The notes beneath the pieces were generated by a model that was not told where the DNA came from, searched no databases, and saw only the letters and a list, made by a program, of their open reading frames with translations. A stretch of 24,929 nt of DNA, taken from NCBI GenBank assembly GCA_905373085.1, contig CAJPRR010000015.1, positions 1 to 24,929 on the forward strand, in the 5' to 3' direction. Source of the DNA: an uncultured Selenomonas sp. (GTDB lineage: Bacteria; Bacillota; Negativicutes; Selenomonadales; Selenomonadaceae). Every line of letters starts with the position of its first letter. Position 1 is the stretch's first letter. Both the position numbers and the translations under genes were made by a program. Positions 15,545 to 22,004 of the stretch are shown piece by piece.

Positions 15545-17785
15545 CTACAACCGCTTTTGCTTTTCCTGCTGTCTTTTGCTGTGCAAAGAGGAATTCATCA
15601 TCTCTTGTGCGGACGGCAGCGGCGCATACTCGGCGAGAAACGCCGCCATCTCTTCCTCTGAAAGCGAGGACGCGCCAAAACCGCGGGCAGGGCGCACATC
15701 CTTCTGCCCTGCGCGAAAAGATGCGCCAGACGGCGCAGGCCTCGCTGACGCTGCCCGCGCCGCACGCGCGTCAAAATCGGGCTTGCCCTCCTTGTCGTCG
15801 CAGCTCATGCGGCAGCGCGGGTAGTTCGAGCAGCCCCAGAAGTCGCCGTTTTTGCCGCTGCGCTTGACGAGGACGCCGTTTTGACAGCGCGGGCACGGAT
15901 GCTCGCCCCCGCGCTCGATCTTCGCGTCGAGCGCCTTCGCCACGAGGCGGCGCGTGAAGGCGACCTGCGCCGACAAGAATTCTTCGAGCGTGCCCTCGCC
16001 CGCCGCCATCGAGTGCAGCTTGTCCTCCCAAAGCGCCGTGGCGTCCGGATAGACGAGATCGTCGGGCAGGGCGTCAACGAGAAGGTACGCCGTATCGGTC
16101 GGATAGAGCAGCTTCTTCTTGCCCTTCGCCGAAAGGAAGCGACGCTTGATAAGGTCGTCAATAATCGCCGCACGCGTCGCCTCCGTACCGATGCCGTAGA
16201 CGTCCTTGAGGCGTTTCTTCGCCTCGGGATCGAGCACGTACTTGTGGATCTCCTTCATGCCCTGCAGAAGCGTCGCCGGCGTGAAGCGCGGCGGCGGCTT
16301 CGTCGCACGCTTCTTGAGCGTGCCGCCTGCGTACGCCACGGCGTCGCCCTTCTTCAAGGGCGGCAGGACGCCGCTCGCTTCTTCCTCGCCGTCTGCGCCG
16401 TCCGCATCAGCTTCTTCGCCCGTATCCTTCTTCGCCGTGCGGTAAATGGCACGCCAGCCCGCCTGAATCTCGCGCCGCCCATTCACGGCAAACGCCTCGC
16501 CGTGATGATCGAGCGTCGCACGCGTCTTTTCGTAGACGTGCTCGGGATAGAACTGCGCGATGAACGCCTGCGCGATCAGGCGGTAGATGTTCTGCTCCGC
16601 CTCCGTGAGCGTCGTCAGCCGCGCACGCACGCGCGTCGGGATGATCGCATGGTGCGCCGTCACCTTCTTGTCGTTCCATGCGCGGCTTCTGATCTTCGCG
16701 TCCGCGCCGCCCGCCCAGTGCGACAGGGCAGCATCGTCGCCGTCCCTGAGATGCGCGAGGATCGCGGGCGCGTCCTTTCGCTGGTTCAGCGGCAGATATT
16801 CCGAATCCGAGCGCGGGTACGTCGTGAGCTTCTTCTCGTAGAGCTTCTGCGCCGTATCGAGCACAAGCTGCGGCTCGTAGCCGTACTTCTTTCCCGCGAG
16901 CACCTGCAGCGACGAAAGCGAAAACGGCAGCCTCTGCCCCTCCGTCTTCTTCGCGCGATGCAGCTCCGTCACTCGCCCGTCTGCAGGCGGCTCGGCGAAA
17001 CCCGCAAGGCGCGCCTGCGCCGCCGCCTCGTCGACGAGCCTTCCCTCGCGGTCAAGCCCCGCTTCCTCCTCGCGCGGCTTCCAGACGGCCGTGAAGTCTC
17101 CCTTTGCATGGCGGAACTTCACGCGAAGCTCGAAGTAATCGACGGGCTTGAAGCTCTCGATCTCGCGCTCGCGGCGCACGACGAGGGCCAGCGTCGGCGT
17201 CTTGACCCTGCCCACGGGCAGCACGAGCTTCTTGTGCCCCGCACGCCGCGCCGCAAGCGTATAGGCGCGCGAGAGGTTCATGCCGATGAGCCAATCGGCT
17301 CTGGCACGCGCCAATGCCGACTGCTTGAGCGCGTAGAAATCGCTGTTCTCGCGAAGAGCCGCGTTCGCCTCGCGGATGCTCTTCTCGTCGAGCGCATTGA
17401 GAAGGATGCGCTTGACAGGCTTCTCGTTGCCGACGAAGTCGAGCACCTCGTCGATCAGAAGCTGCCCCTCGCGGTCGGGGTCGCCCGCATGGACGATCTC
17501 GTCGGCACGCGCGATGAGCTCCTTGACGATGCGAAACTGCCGCGCTGCGGACGGTTCGACGACGAGCTGCCATTCGGCGGGCACGATGGGCAGATCCTCC
17601 GTGCGCCAGAACTTGTACTTCTCGCTGTACTCCTGCGGCTCCTTCTGCCGCAGGATATGACCGAAGCCCCACGTCACCGCGCCTTCCGCCGTCTCCAGCC
17701 AGCCGTCGTGCGAACGCACGGGGCCTTCGAGGCACTTGGCAATCTCGCGCCCCATGCTCGGTTTCTCCGCAATGTAGAGCCGCAA
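15545..17785 (-). CDS. topB: DNA topoisomerase III (type IA)
   Basis: This 746-aa topoisomerase relaxes and decatenates DNA. The Toprim domain is at the N-terminus with Glu7 (AEKPS) and the DxD pair Asp102/Asp104 (GDPDREGQ). The active-site tyrosine is Tyr323 in KLTTYPRSDSEYLP. An acidic, Ala/Glu-rich insert (about 455-472) interrupts the core. A C-terminal zinc ribbon with four Cys (CPRC ... CSNYPRC at 631-658) precedes a basic tail. The start is TTG at 17785: LRLYIAEKPS is the family N-terminus and AAAGGAGGGGAGG lies just upstream; no ATG is available nearby. Its promoter overlaps that of the divergent decarboxylase gene. TopB copies are often found on mobile elements, but codon use here matches the neighbours. 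Confidence 0.94.
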   Translation of the reverse strand: MRLYIAEKPSMGREIAKCLEGPVRSHDGWLETAEGAVTWGFGHILRQKEPQEYSEKYKFWRTEDLPIVPAEWQLVVEPSAARQFRIVKELIARADEIVHAGDPDREGQLLIDEVLDFVGNEKPVKRILLNALDEKSIREANAALRENSDFYALKQSALARARADWLIGMNLSRAYTLAARRAGHKKLVLPVGRVKTPTLALVVRREREIESFKPVDYFELRVKFRHAKGDFTAVWKPREEEAGLDREGRLVDEAAAQARLAGFAEPPADGRVTELHRAKKTEGQRLPFSLSSLQVLAGKKYGYEPQLVLDTAQKLYEKKLTTYPRSDSEYLPLNQRKDAPAILAHLRDGDDAALSHWAGGADAKIRSRAWNDKKVTAHHAIIPTRVRARLTTLTEAEQNIYRLIAQAFIAQFYPEHVYEKTRATLDHHGEAFAVNGRREIQAGWRAIYRTAKKDTGEEADADGADGEEEASGVLPPLKKGDAVAYAGGTLKKRATKPPPRFTPATLLQGMKEIHKYVLDPEAKKRLKDVYGIGTEATRAAIIDDLIKRRFLSAKGKKKLLYPTDTAYLLVDALPDDLVYPDATALWEDKLHSMAAGEGTLEEFLSAQVAFTRRLVAKALDAKIERGGEHPCPRCQNGVLVKRSGKNGDFWGCSNYPRCRMSCDDKEGKPDFDARAARAASARPAPSGASFRAGQKDVRPARGFGASSLSEEEMAAFLAEYAPLPSAQEMMNSSLHSKRQQEKQKRL

Positions 17786-17842
17786 GGCCTCCCCTCCTTT
17801 CCGCGCACAGCGAGCTTCTCATACAAATCAAATATTTCTTCT

Positions 17843-17871
17843 ATTATACCACAAATCGCGTTCATTGACAG
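17843..17871 (-). promoter_or_regulatory. Putative topB promoter (extended -10)
   Basis: On the minus strand TATAAT (17848-17843) is preceded by TGG, making an extended -10, and by CTGTCA 17 bases further up (17871-17866). Its -35 lies on top of the -35 of the divergent promoter at 17865-17893. Confidence 0.6.
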
Positions 17872-17893
17872 CCCTGCGCTGCATTGTTATAAT
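17865..17893 (+). promoter_or_regulatory. Consensus promoter of the lysA-like gene
   Basis: TTGACA (17865-17870), a 17-base spacer and TATAAT (17888-17893) make a perfect sigma-A promoter. The leader to the ATG at 17963 is about 60 bases and contains the GGGAGG ribosome site at 17950-17955. Confidence 0.85.
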
Positions 17894-17962
17894 GGCGAAG
17901 GAATCCACGCCGCCGCACAGGCGGCTTTTCGCCCCGTCAGAAACATTTTGGGAGGCATCTTC

Positions 17963-19231
17963 ATGACAGAAAAAGTTTTCCCCATAAGCCGCGAGAGACT
18001 TGAGGAAATCATCGAACAATATCCGACGCCCTTTCACATCTACGACGAAAAGGCCATGCGCGAGAACTTCCGCCGCTTCAAGAGAGCCTTCTCGTGGGCG
18101 CCGCACTTCACCGAGCACTTCGCCGTCAAGGCGACGCCGAATCCGCGCCTCCTGCAGATCCTCTACGAAGAGGGCGCGGGCACGGACTGCAGCTCCATCG
18201 CCGAACTTCTCCTCTCCGAGGCCGCCGGCGTCAAGGGCGAGGCGATCATGCTGACCTCGAACGACACGCCCGCCGAGGAATTCCAGAAGGCGCGAGAACT
18301 CGGAGCCATCATCAACCTCGACGACATCAGCCACATCGACTATCTCGAAAAGTGCGCGGACTTCCCCGCCTGCCTCTCCTTCCGCTACAATCCCGGCCCC
18401 CTCGTCGAAGGCAACGACATCATCGGCAAGCCGACCGAGGCGAAGTTCGGCCTTACGCATCACCAGATCTTCGACGCTTACAAGATCGCGCGTGAAAAGG
18501 GCATCCGTCGCTTCGGTCTGCACACCATGGTCATATCAAGCGAGCTTAGGAGCGAAGCCTTCCTCTTCACGGCGGAACTCATGTTCAACCTCGCCGTCGA
18601 AATCAAGAAGCGTCTCGGCATCTCGCTCGAATTCGTCAACCTCGGCGGCGGCTTCGGCATCCCCTACCGCCCCGAAGAAGAAGCCATCGACGTAGAGCGC
18701 GTCGCCGGCGGCATCGAAGCGCTCTACAAGAAGATCATCGAGCCGGCAGGCCTTGCGGGACTCGCCATCAAGGCCGAATCGGGCCGCTACATCACGGGTC
18801 CCTACGGCTGGCTCGTCACGACGGCGCTGCATGAAAAGAAGACGTACAAGGACTACATCGGACTCGACGCCTGCATGGCGAACCTCATGCGCCCCGCCAT
18901 CTACGGCGCTTACCACCACATCACCGTCGTCGGCAAGGAAGACGCCTTCTGTGACCATATCTACGACATCACCGGCTCGCTCTGCGAGAACAACGACAAA
19001 TTCGCCATCGACCGCAAGCTGCCCAAGATCGACATCGGCGACCGCATCGTCATCCACGACACGGGCGCACACGGCCACGCCATGGGATTCAACTACAACG
19101 GCAAGCTCAGAAGCGCGGAGCTGCTTTTGAGAGAAGACGGCAGCGTCGAACTCATCCGCCGCGCCGAAACCTTGGACGACTACTTCGCCACCCTCGACAT
19201 CCCCGGCGGTTTGATGAAGCCGCACGCTTGA
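17963..19231 (+). CDS. lysA: PLP-dependent decarboxylase, diaminopimelate decarboxylase-like
   Basis: This 422-aa enzyme is a fold-type III PLP decarboxylase (alanine racemase-like barrel then beta domain). PLP lysine is Lys56 in HFAVKATPNP, followed by TDCSS (74-78), KFGL (161-164), GLHTMV with His187, the phosphate-binding NLGGGFGIPY and ESGRYITGPYG. The second-subunit motif is GSLCENND, with the catalytic Cys and Glu kept but differing from the usual CESxD of LysA. Most likely it makes lysine from meso-diaminopimelate, but it is a divergent member and could act on a related amino acid; Selenomonas also has a separate lysine/ornithine decarboxylase of this fold (known), which this does not obviously match. 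The ATG at 17963 has GGGAGG 7 bases upstream; a very long upstream extension of the frame is antisense to topB and not coding. Confidence 0.8.
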   Translation: MTEKVFPISRERLEEIIEQYPTPFHIYDEKAMRENFRRFKRAFSWAPHFTEHFAVKATPNPRLLQILYEEGAGTDCSSIAELLLSEAAGVKGEAIMLTSNDTPAEEFQKARELGAIINLDDISHIDYLEKCADFPACLSFRYNPGPLVEGNDIIGKPTEAKFGLTHHQIFDAYKIAREKGIRRFGLHTMVISSELRSEAFLFTAELMFNLAVEIKKRLGISLEFVNLGGGFGIPYRPEEEAIDVERVAGGIEALYKKIIEPAGLAGLAIKAESGRYITGPYGWLVTTALHEKKTYKDYIGLDACMANLMRPAIYGAYHHITVVGKEDAFCDHIYDITGSLCENNDKFAIDRKLPKIDIGDRIVIHDTGAHGHAMGFNYNGKLRSAELLLREDGSVELIRRAETLDDYFATLDIPGGLMKPHA

Positions 19232-19256
19232 CAGGAACTTGCAAAAAATCTATGAA
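19228..19256 (+). promoter_or_regulatory. Putative promoter overlapping the lysA-like stop codon
   Basis: TTGACA (19228-19233), 17 bases, then TATGAA (19251-19256). The block closely matches the antisense-RNA promoter at 20924-20952 (23 of 26 bases identical from TTGACA to CTAT). It could drive the gene at 19429 through a ~170-base leader. Confidence 0.45.
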
Positions 19257-19428
19257 TATCATCGCGTAGCTATTCCAAGTTCGTCTATTTTCCAGATAGA
19301 TATGAAAATCTCTTTTGCTGTAGTTCACATTCTATAACAAGAGGGATTTTATTCGCTACTCGTATGAAGAGAGGTGTGCTTTCCAAAACCCATTGGATAA
19401 ATTTATATCATCAAGCAGGAGTGAAAGT

Positions 19429-19965
19429 ATGGCTGATCCTCACGAAATGTTTACCTGCAAATCCTTTCTGCTCAGACCCAAAGTGCGTATATCCGATTTG
19501 AACCATATCGACCCTGCATGGTTTATAGATGTCGATAACACCGAAGAAGTTCAAAGAATCGCCAGGTATGTAGATAAAAAATATATAGACGGCGCCATTC
19601 TATTGAACTGTTTTGATAAAGAAATATTAACCTTCCGTGAATGGGAAGCCCTTAATCATCTCTGGATTTACCTCGCCGTCGCCATTGATAAACTGCTACA
19701 AGATGGAACAGCCTCCATGTCCTTTCCGGATGCTCCAATGGAGATGGACTTTGAAGAATATGACAGAGGTTTTATAAAATTGCATACAAAGTGGAACAAT
19801 AAGCGCTTTTTTGTCCCAGAAAAGGAACTGCTGCTCACCTTGCTGCAGGGATCTGTCCATTTTTTTGACGCCATCAATAAGCCGTTGGATCTACACAGTA
19901 CATATGCATTAGAGCGGCAGTACTTTGACGATCTATTGCAGCGAGTCTACGGCAAATTCTTGTGA
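19429..19965 (+). CDS. Hypothetical cytoplasmic protein, 178 aa
   Basis: I do not recognise this protein. It is 178 aa, acidic, with no signal peptide or clear membrane helix; it is rich in aromatic residues and looks like a globular alpha/beta fold. Notable stretches are HIDPAWFIDVDNTEEVQRIARYVDKKYIDGAIL (about residues 26-58), REWEALNHLWIYLAVAIDKLL and a C-terminal helix LERQYFDDLLQRVYGKFL. The ATG at 19429 has CAGGAG about 8 bases upstream; the in-frame TTG at 19393 has no ribosome site. It is more AT-rich than the genes to its left and forms, with the secreted protein downstream, an island between housekeeping genes. Whether the two act together is not known. Confidence 0.75.
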   Translation: MADPHEMFTCKSFLLRPKVRISDLNHIDPAWFIDVDNTEEVQRIARYVDKKYIDGAILLNCFDKEILTFREWEALNHLWIYLAVAIDKLLQDGTASMSFPDAPMEMDFEEYDRGFIKLHTKWNNKRFFVPEKELLLTLLQGSVHFFDAINKPLDLHSTYALERQYFDDLLQRVYGKFL

Positions 19966-20055
19966 AAGAATGCGTCTTTGCACTCGCTGCATTTTCCGTT
20001 CGTATTCTATAAATTCTATAGATCTTAAGTTTTCATTACAAGAAAAGAGGATTCC

Positions 20056-20754
20056 ATGTTTATTCCAAAATTCCGTATGCACATACTCATCTGCGCCCTG
20101 CTTCTCTTAACGGAAAGCTATACAGCACCGACACAGGCAGCAGAACATTCCGAGTCGGGCAATCAGACTCCGCCTCCGATAATCATGAAAATGCCCAAGG
20201 ATTTATCCACGCTTTCCGAAGGGGAGACCATCACCCCGGAGTCGATGCTCGAACTAGAGCCCATTGCTCTGCGCACCCACGACGAGCAACTCATCATGGA
20301 ACTGCCGCCTCTTGGCGAGCCATTCGCGGTCTATGAACTTGCCACCGGAGTCACTACATTCATCAACGCGAATTTTTTGAATGCAGGCGTACAATTGCCG
20401 ATGTCCGCTCTCATCCTTCGCATCCCGCCCGACGCCAAGACCAACGTTCCTGCCGAACAAGGATTGAAAGAGACCATTGATGGTTTTATCCATTCGTATC
20501 AAAAAAACTCTCGTATAAAGAACCTGAAGATCCTTGTCAATGAACCGACGATGCAGGACGGACATCCTGCTCGACGCCTCACCATGCGAGCTAATCTCGA
20601 AGAAGCAGACACTATTTTCGATGTCTTGGTCATCTCTTCGGAAAAGGGAACCTGGTTCATTCAACTGAACTACGACCCGAATGACAAGAACATCGACAAC
20701 CATGAACATTATCTTCTCGATTCCATACTACTCCGCGAGGATTCCGAAAAATAA
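20056..20754 (+). CDS. Secreted protein of unknown function, 232 aa
   Basis: A signal peptide is clear: basic start (MFIPKFRMH), hydrophobic core (ILICALLLL) and a likely cut near TQAAE at about residue 29. No lipobox is placed correctly, so it is probably exported rather than a lipoprotein. A Pro-rich linker (about 35-60) is followed by a ~170-residue domain. Its last part (LVNEPTMQDGHPARRLTM ... GTWFIQLNYDPNDKN ... HYLLDSILL) recalls the strand pattern of PsbP/DcrB-like domains, but this is a weak visual match. The ATG has AAGAGG 6 bases before it. It follows the 178-aa gene after 90 bases on the same strand. Base composition is more AT-rich than the genes to the left. Confidence 0.75.
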   Translation: MFIPKFRMHILICALLLLTESYTAPTQAAEHSESGNQTPPPIIMKMPKDLSTLSEGETITPESMLELEPIALRTHDEQLIMELPPLGEPFAVYELATGVTTFINANFLNAGVQLPMSALILRIPPDAKTNVPAEQGLKETIDGFIHSYQKNSRIKNLKILVNEPTMQDGHPARRLTMRANLEEADTIFDVLVISSEKGTWFIQLNYDPNDKNIDNHEHYLLDSILLREDSEK

Positions 20755-20792
20755 TCACGGTAAGCTACACGCACAAACATCCACGTTGCGGA

Positions 20793-20870
20793 CATTGTGC
20801 GCCCTCCTTACAGAAACCTAGCCAATCGGTCTGCGCTTTCAGTTTGACTTCTTGGGGGATTCATGGTCAC
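20793..20870 (-). pseudogene. Decayed copy of the type I toxin leader
   Basis: The minus strand here aligns with the leader of the 31-aa ORF (21160-21240). Shared blocks include CCAAGA-N-GTCAA, GCAGACCGATTGGCT and TGTAAGG, with a few indels, over about 70 bases. It keeps a good ribosome site (TAAGGAGG, 20810-20803) and an ATG at 20795, but the following codons do not encode the hydrophobic peptide and soon run antisense into the secreted-protein gene. It looks like the 5' remnant of a duplicated cassette. Confidence 0.55.
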
Positions 20871-20923
20871 ACCGTTCTCTTCAAGCAGAGACAGACCTAC
20901 AGTGCCGTCATCGACAGCCCTGC

Positions 20924-20952
20924 TTGACAGGAACACACAAAAAATCTATAAT
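20924..20952 (+). promoter_or_regulatory. Consensus promoter of the antisense RNA
   Basis: TTGACA (20924-20929), a 17-base spacer and TATAAT (20947-20952) form a perfect sigma-A promoter. No plus-strand protein gene lies downstream; instead a hairpin terminator follows about 85 bases later, so its product is a short RNA. Confidence 0.85.
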
Positions 20953-20958
20953 GCCAAA

Positions 20959-21052
20959 AGAAGAGTGACTGGCGTTTGGTCGCGTCGGTCTCTCCCTTGA
21001 ATTTTTAGTTCTTGAAAGAGGAGCCGCCGCAACCGCGCTGCGGTTCTTTTTT
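20959..21052 (+). ncRNA. Predicted ~94-nt small RNA, likely type I antitoxin
   Basis: The perfect promoter at 20924-20952 predicts a start near 20959. The transcript can fold into an 8-bp hairpin (GACTGGCG at 20967-20974 with CGTCGGTC at 20983-20990, two G-U pairs), a middle region with CTCC/GGAG, and an intrinsic terminator (21031-21052). No ORF with a ribosome site is present, and it matches no riboswitch or known RNA I recognise. It is transcribed towards the 31-aa ORF on the other strand and stops 5 bases before that ORF's stop codon, so it would be fully complementary to the 3' UTR of the toxin mRNA. This is the txpA/RatA and bsrG/SR4 arrangement (known examples). The RNA itself is inferred; no expression data are available. 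Confidence 0.65.
21031..21052 (+). terminator. Intrinsic terminator of the small RNA
   Basis: AACCGC, loop GCT, GCGGTT, then CTTTTTT: a compact stem with a T run on the plus strand. On the minus strand no T run follows it, so it works in one direction only. Confidence 0.85.
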
Positions 21053-21056
21053 CTAC

Positions 21057-21152
21057 TTACATATCAAGCAGATGAAAAGTGACGTCGACTGCAAGCGCAA
21101 GCGCTGCAAGCAGGAGTGACAGCTTTTCATAAACTTGCCGGACATGTTCCAT
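21057..21152 (-). CDS. 31-aa hydrophobic peptide, candidate type I (holin-like) toxin
   Basis: The 31-aa peptide starts MEHVRQVYEKL and continues into a hydrophobic helix (LSLLLAALALAVDVTFHLL) with a short tail. This charged start, then VYExLSLLLA-type helix, resembles the ~30-aa holin-like type I toxins of Firmicutes, which depolarise membranes; the match is by eye. The ATG at 21152 has a partial ribosome site (TAAGGCGGGTGG). An in-frame GTG at 21233 with GAGGAGG would give a 58-aa form, but the homologous relic leader at 20793-20870 has shifted frame, suggesting the leader is non-coding or a separate leader peptide. A convergent small RNA ends 5 bases past the stop. The predicted mRNA has a structured leader and a 5'-3' fold-back (see findings). 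Nothing proves toxicity. Confidence 0.55.
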   Translation of the reverse strand: MEHVRQVYEKLSLLLAALALAVDVTFHLLDM

Positions 21153-21242
21153 GTCCACCCGCCTTACATGAAAGAGCCAATCGGTCTGCGTCCTTCGGAC
21201 TTGACCTCTTGGACTTTCATTGTAAAGCGTCACGCGCATCAC

Positions 21243-21259
21243 CTCCTCGCATGGAGGAG
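21243..21259 (-). promoter_or_regulatory. Leader hairpin hiding a ribosome site
   Basis: In the toxin mRNA, CTCCTC, loop CATGC and GAGGAG pair perfectly; GAGGAG is the strong Shine-Dalgarno sequence for the in-frame GTG at 21233. Translation from that site would be masked when the hairpin forms. Confidence 0.55.
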
Positions 21260-21286
21260 AACCGACTGTCGCCAGTCACTACGGCG

Positions 21287-21315
21287 ATTATGGCATGTGA
21301 CGCTACGCAGCGCAA
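21287..21315 (-). promoter_or_regulatory. Putative toxin mRNA promoter
   Basis: On the minus strand TTGCGC (21315-21310), 17 bases, then CATAAT (21292-21287). The predicted start near 21280 leaves a ~130-base structured leader before the 31-aa ORF, usual for type I toxins. Confidence 0.5.
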
Positions 21316-21319
21316 GAAG

Positions 21320-21347
21320 AAGGGCGCCGTCGGCGGACGGCGCCCTT
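21320..21347 (-). terminator. Terminator after the aldolase gene
   Basis: AAGGGCGCCGTC and GACGGCGCCCTT form a 12-base perfect stem with loop GGCG. On the minus strand CTTCTTCTTG follows. It closes the TRAP/otn operon and lies directly upstream of the toxin promoter. Confidence 0.8.
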
Positions 21348-21398
21348 CCTGTTGTGATTCGCAAAACATCAAAACCTGTGCACACAATTATATGAAAG

Positions 21399-22001
21399 CT
21401 ATGTCTTCCTGCATACATTTTTTCCCTCTCGAATCAGCCAGGCGATACGCGCACTTTCTTCTAATTCTTCCAAGGCATAAAAAGTATCAAGAATATTTTT
21501 CCTGCCAAGAATAGGGCCATGGTTTTTCAGGATGTAGCCATCACTCTCCCGGACTCGTTCACGGAAAAGTTCAAAAAGTTCCTGACTGCCTGGTGCAGCA
21601 TAAGGAATACAGCCTATGCGACCAACTTTCATCTTTAGGTATGGCGTATGATTGGGCACAATATCCGATAAGGTTTCATGATCCAAGCAAGACCACAGCA
21701 CAGAATACGTGCTATGCGTGTGGATGACACATTGTATGGTTTCGCTTTTTTGAAACAATATCCTATGCAGCGGGAATTCCTTGCTGGGCTTCCGCTCCCC
21801 CCATAAATGCCTCCCGCTGTCGATACAGACAAAATCATCCTGTGTCAATCTGCCAAAACATGTGCCGCTCGCCGTGACAAAGAATTTGTCGCCATGGCGA
21901 AAACTCATATTTGCTGACGAACCGCTCGTTTTATTCCGTTCAAAAAGGCTTTTTGCCACCCAAATGGCATCCGCAAATTTTTGCTGCAAAACTTTGTCCA
22001 T
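21399..22001 (-). CDS. otnC: Class II aldolase family; likely 3-oxo-tetronate 4-phosphate decarboxylase
   Basis: This 200-aa protein is of the class II aldolase/adducin fold (fuculose-1-phosphate aldolase type). Zinc ligands are His94 and His96 (VIHTHS) and His161 (KNHGP), and the catalytic acid is Glu75 (SKEFPLH). N-terminal GSSANMSFR and TASGTCFG match the phosphate-binding part. Next to an OtnK-type kinase, the likely role is OtnC: decarboxylating 3-oxo-tetronate 4-phosphate to dihydroxyacetone phosphate and CO2 (known pathway; the assignment is from context). A plain aldolase role is possible. The ATG at 22001 has GGAGGT 5 bases upstream, inside the end of otnK, 3 bases from its stop, so the two are coupled. 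It is the last gene of the operon. Confidence 0.85.
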   Translation of the reverse strand: MDKVLQQKFADAIWVAKSLFERNKTSGSSANMSFRHGDKFFVTASGTCFGRLTQDDFVCIDSGRHLWGERKPSKEFPLHRILFQKSETIQCVIHTHSTYSVLWSCLDHETLSDIVPNHTPYLKMKVGRIGCIPYAAPGSQELFELFRERVRESDGYILKNHGPILGRKNILDTFYALEELEESARIAWLIREGKNVCRKT

Positions 22002-22004
22002 TTT

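Noticed and set aside
15881..17962. A very long in-frame plus-strand extension upstream of the lysA-like gene.
   Set aside because: It is antisense to topB. The consensus promoter (17865-17893) and the ribosome site at 17950 place the real start at 17963.
19306..19352. Partial inverted repeat (AAAATCTCTT ... AAGAGGGATTTT) after the lysA-like gene.
   Set aside because: The loop is about 25 bases and the stem is interrupted, too weak to call a terminator.
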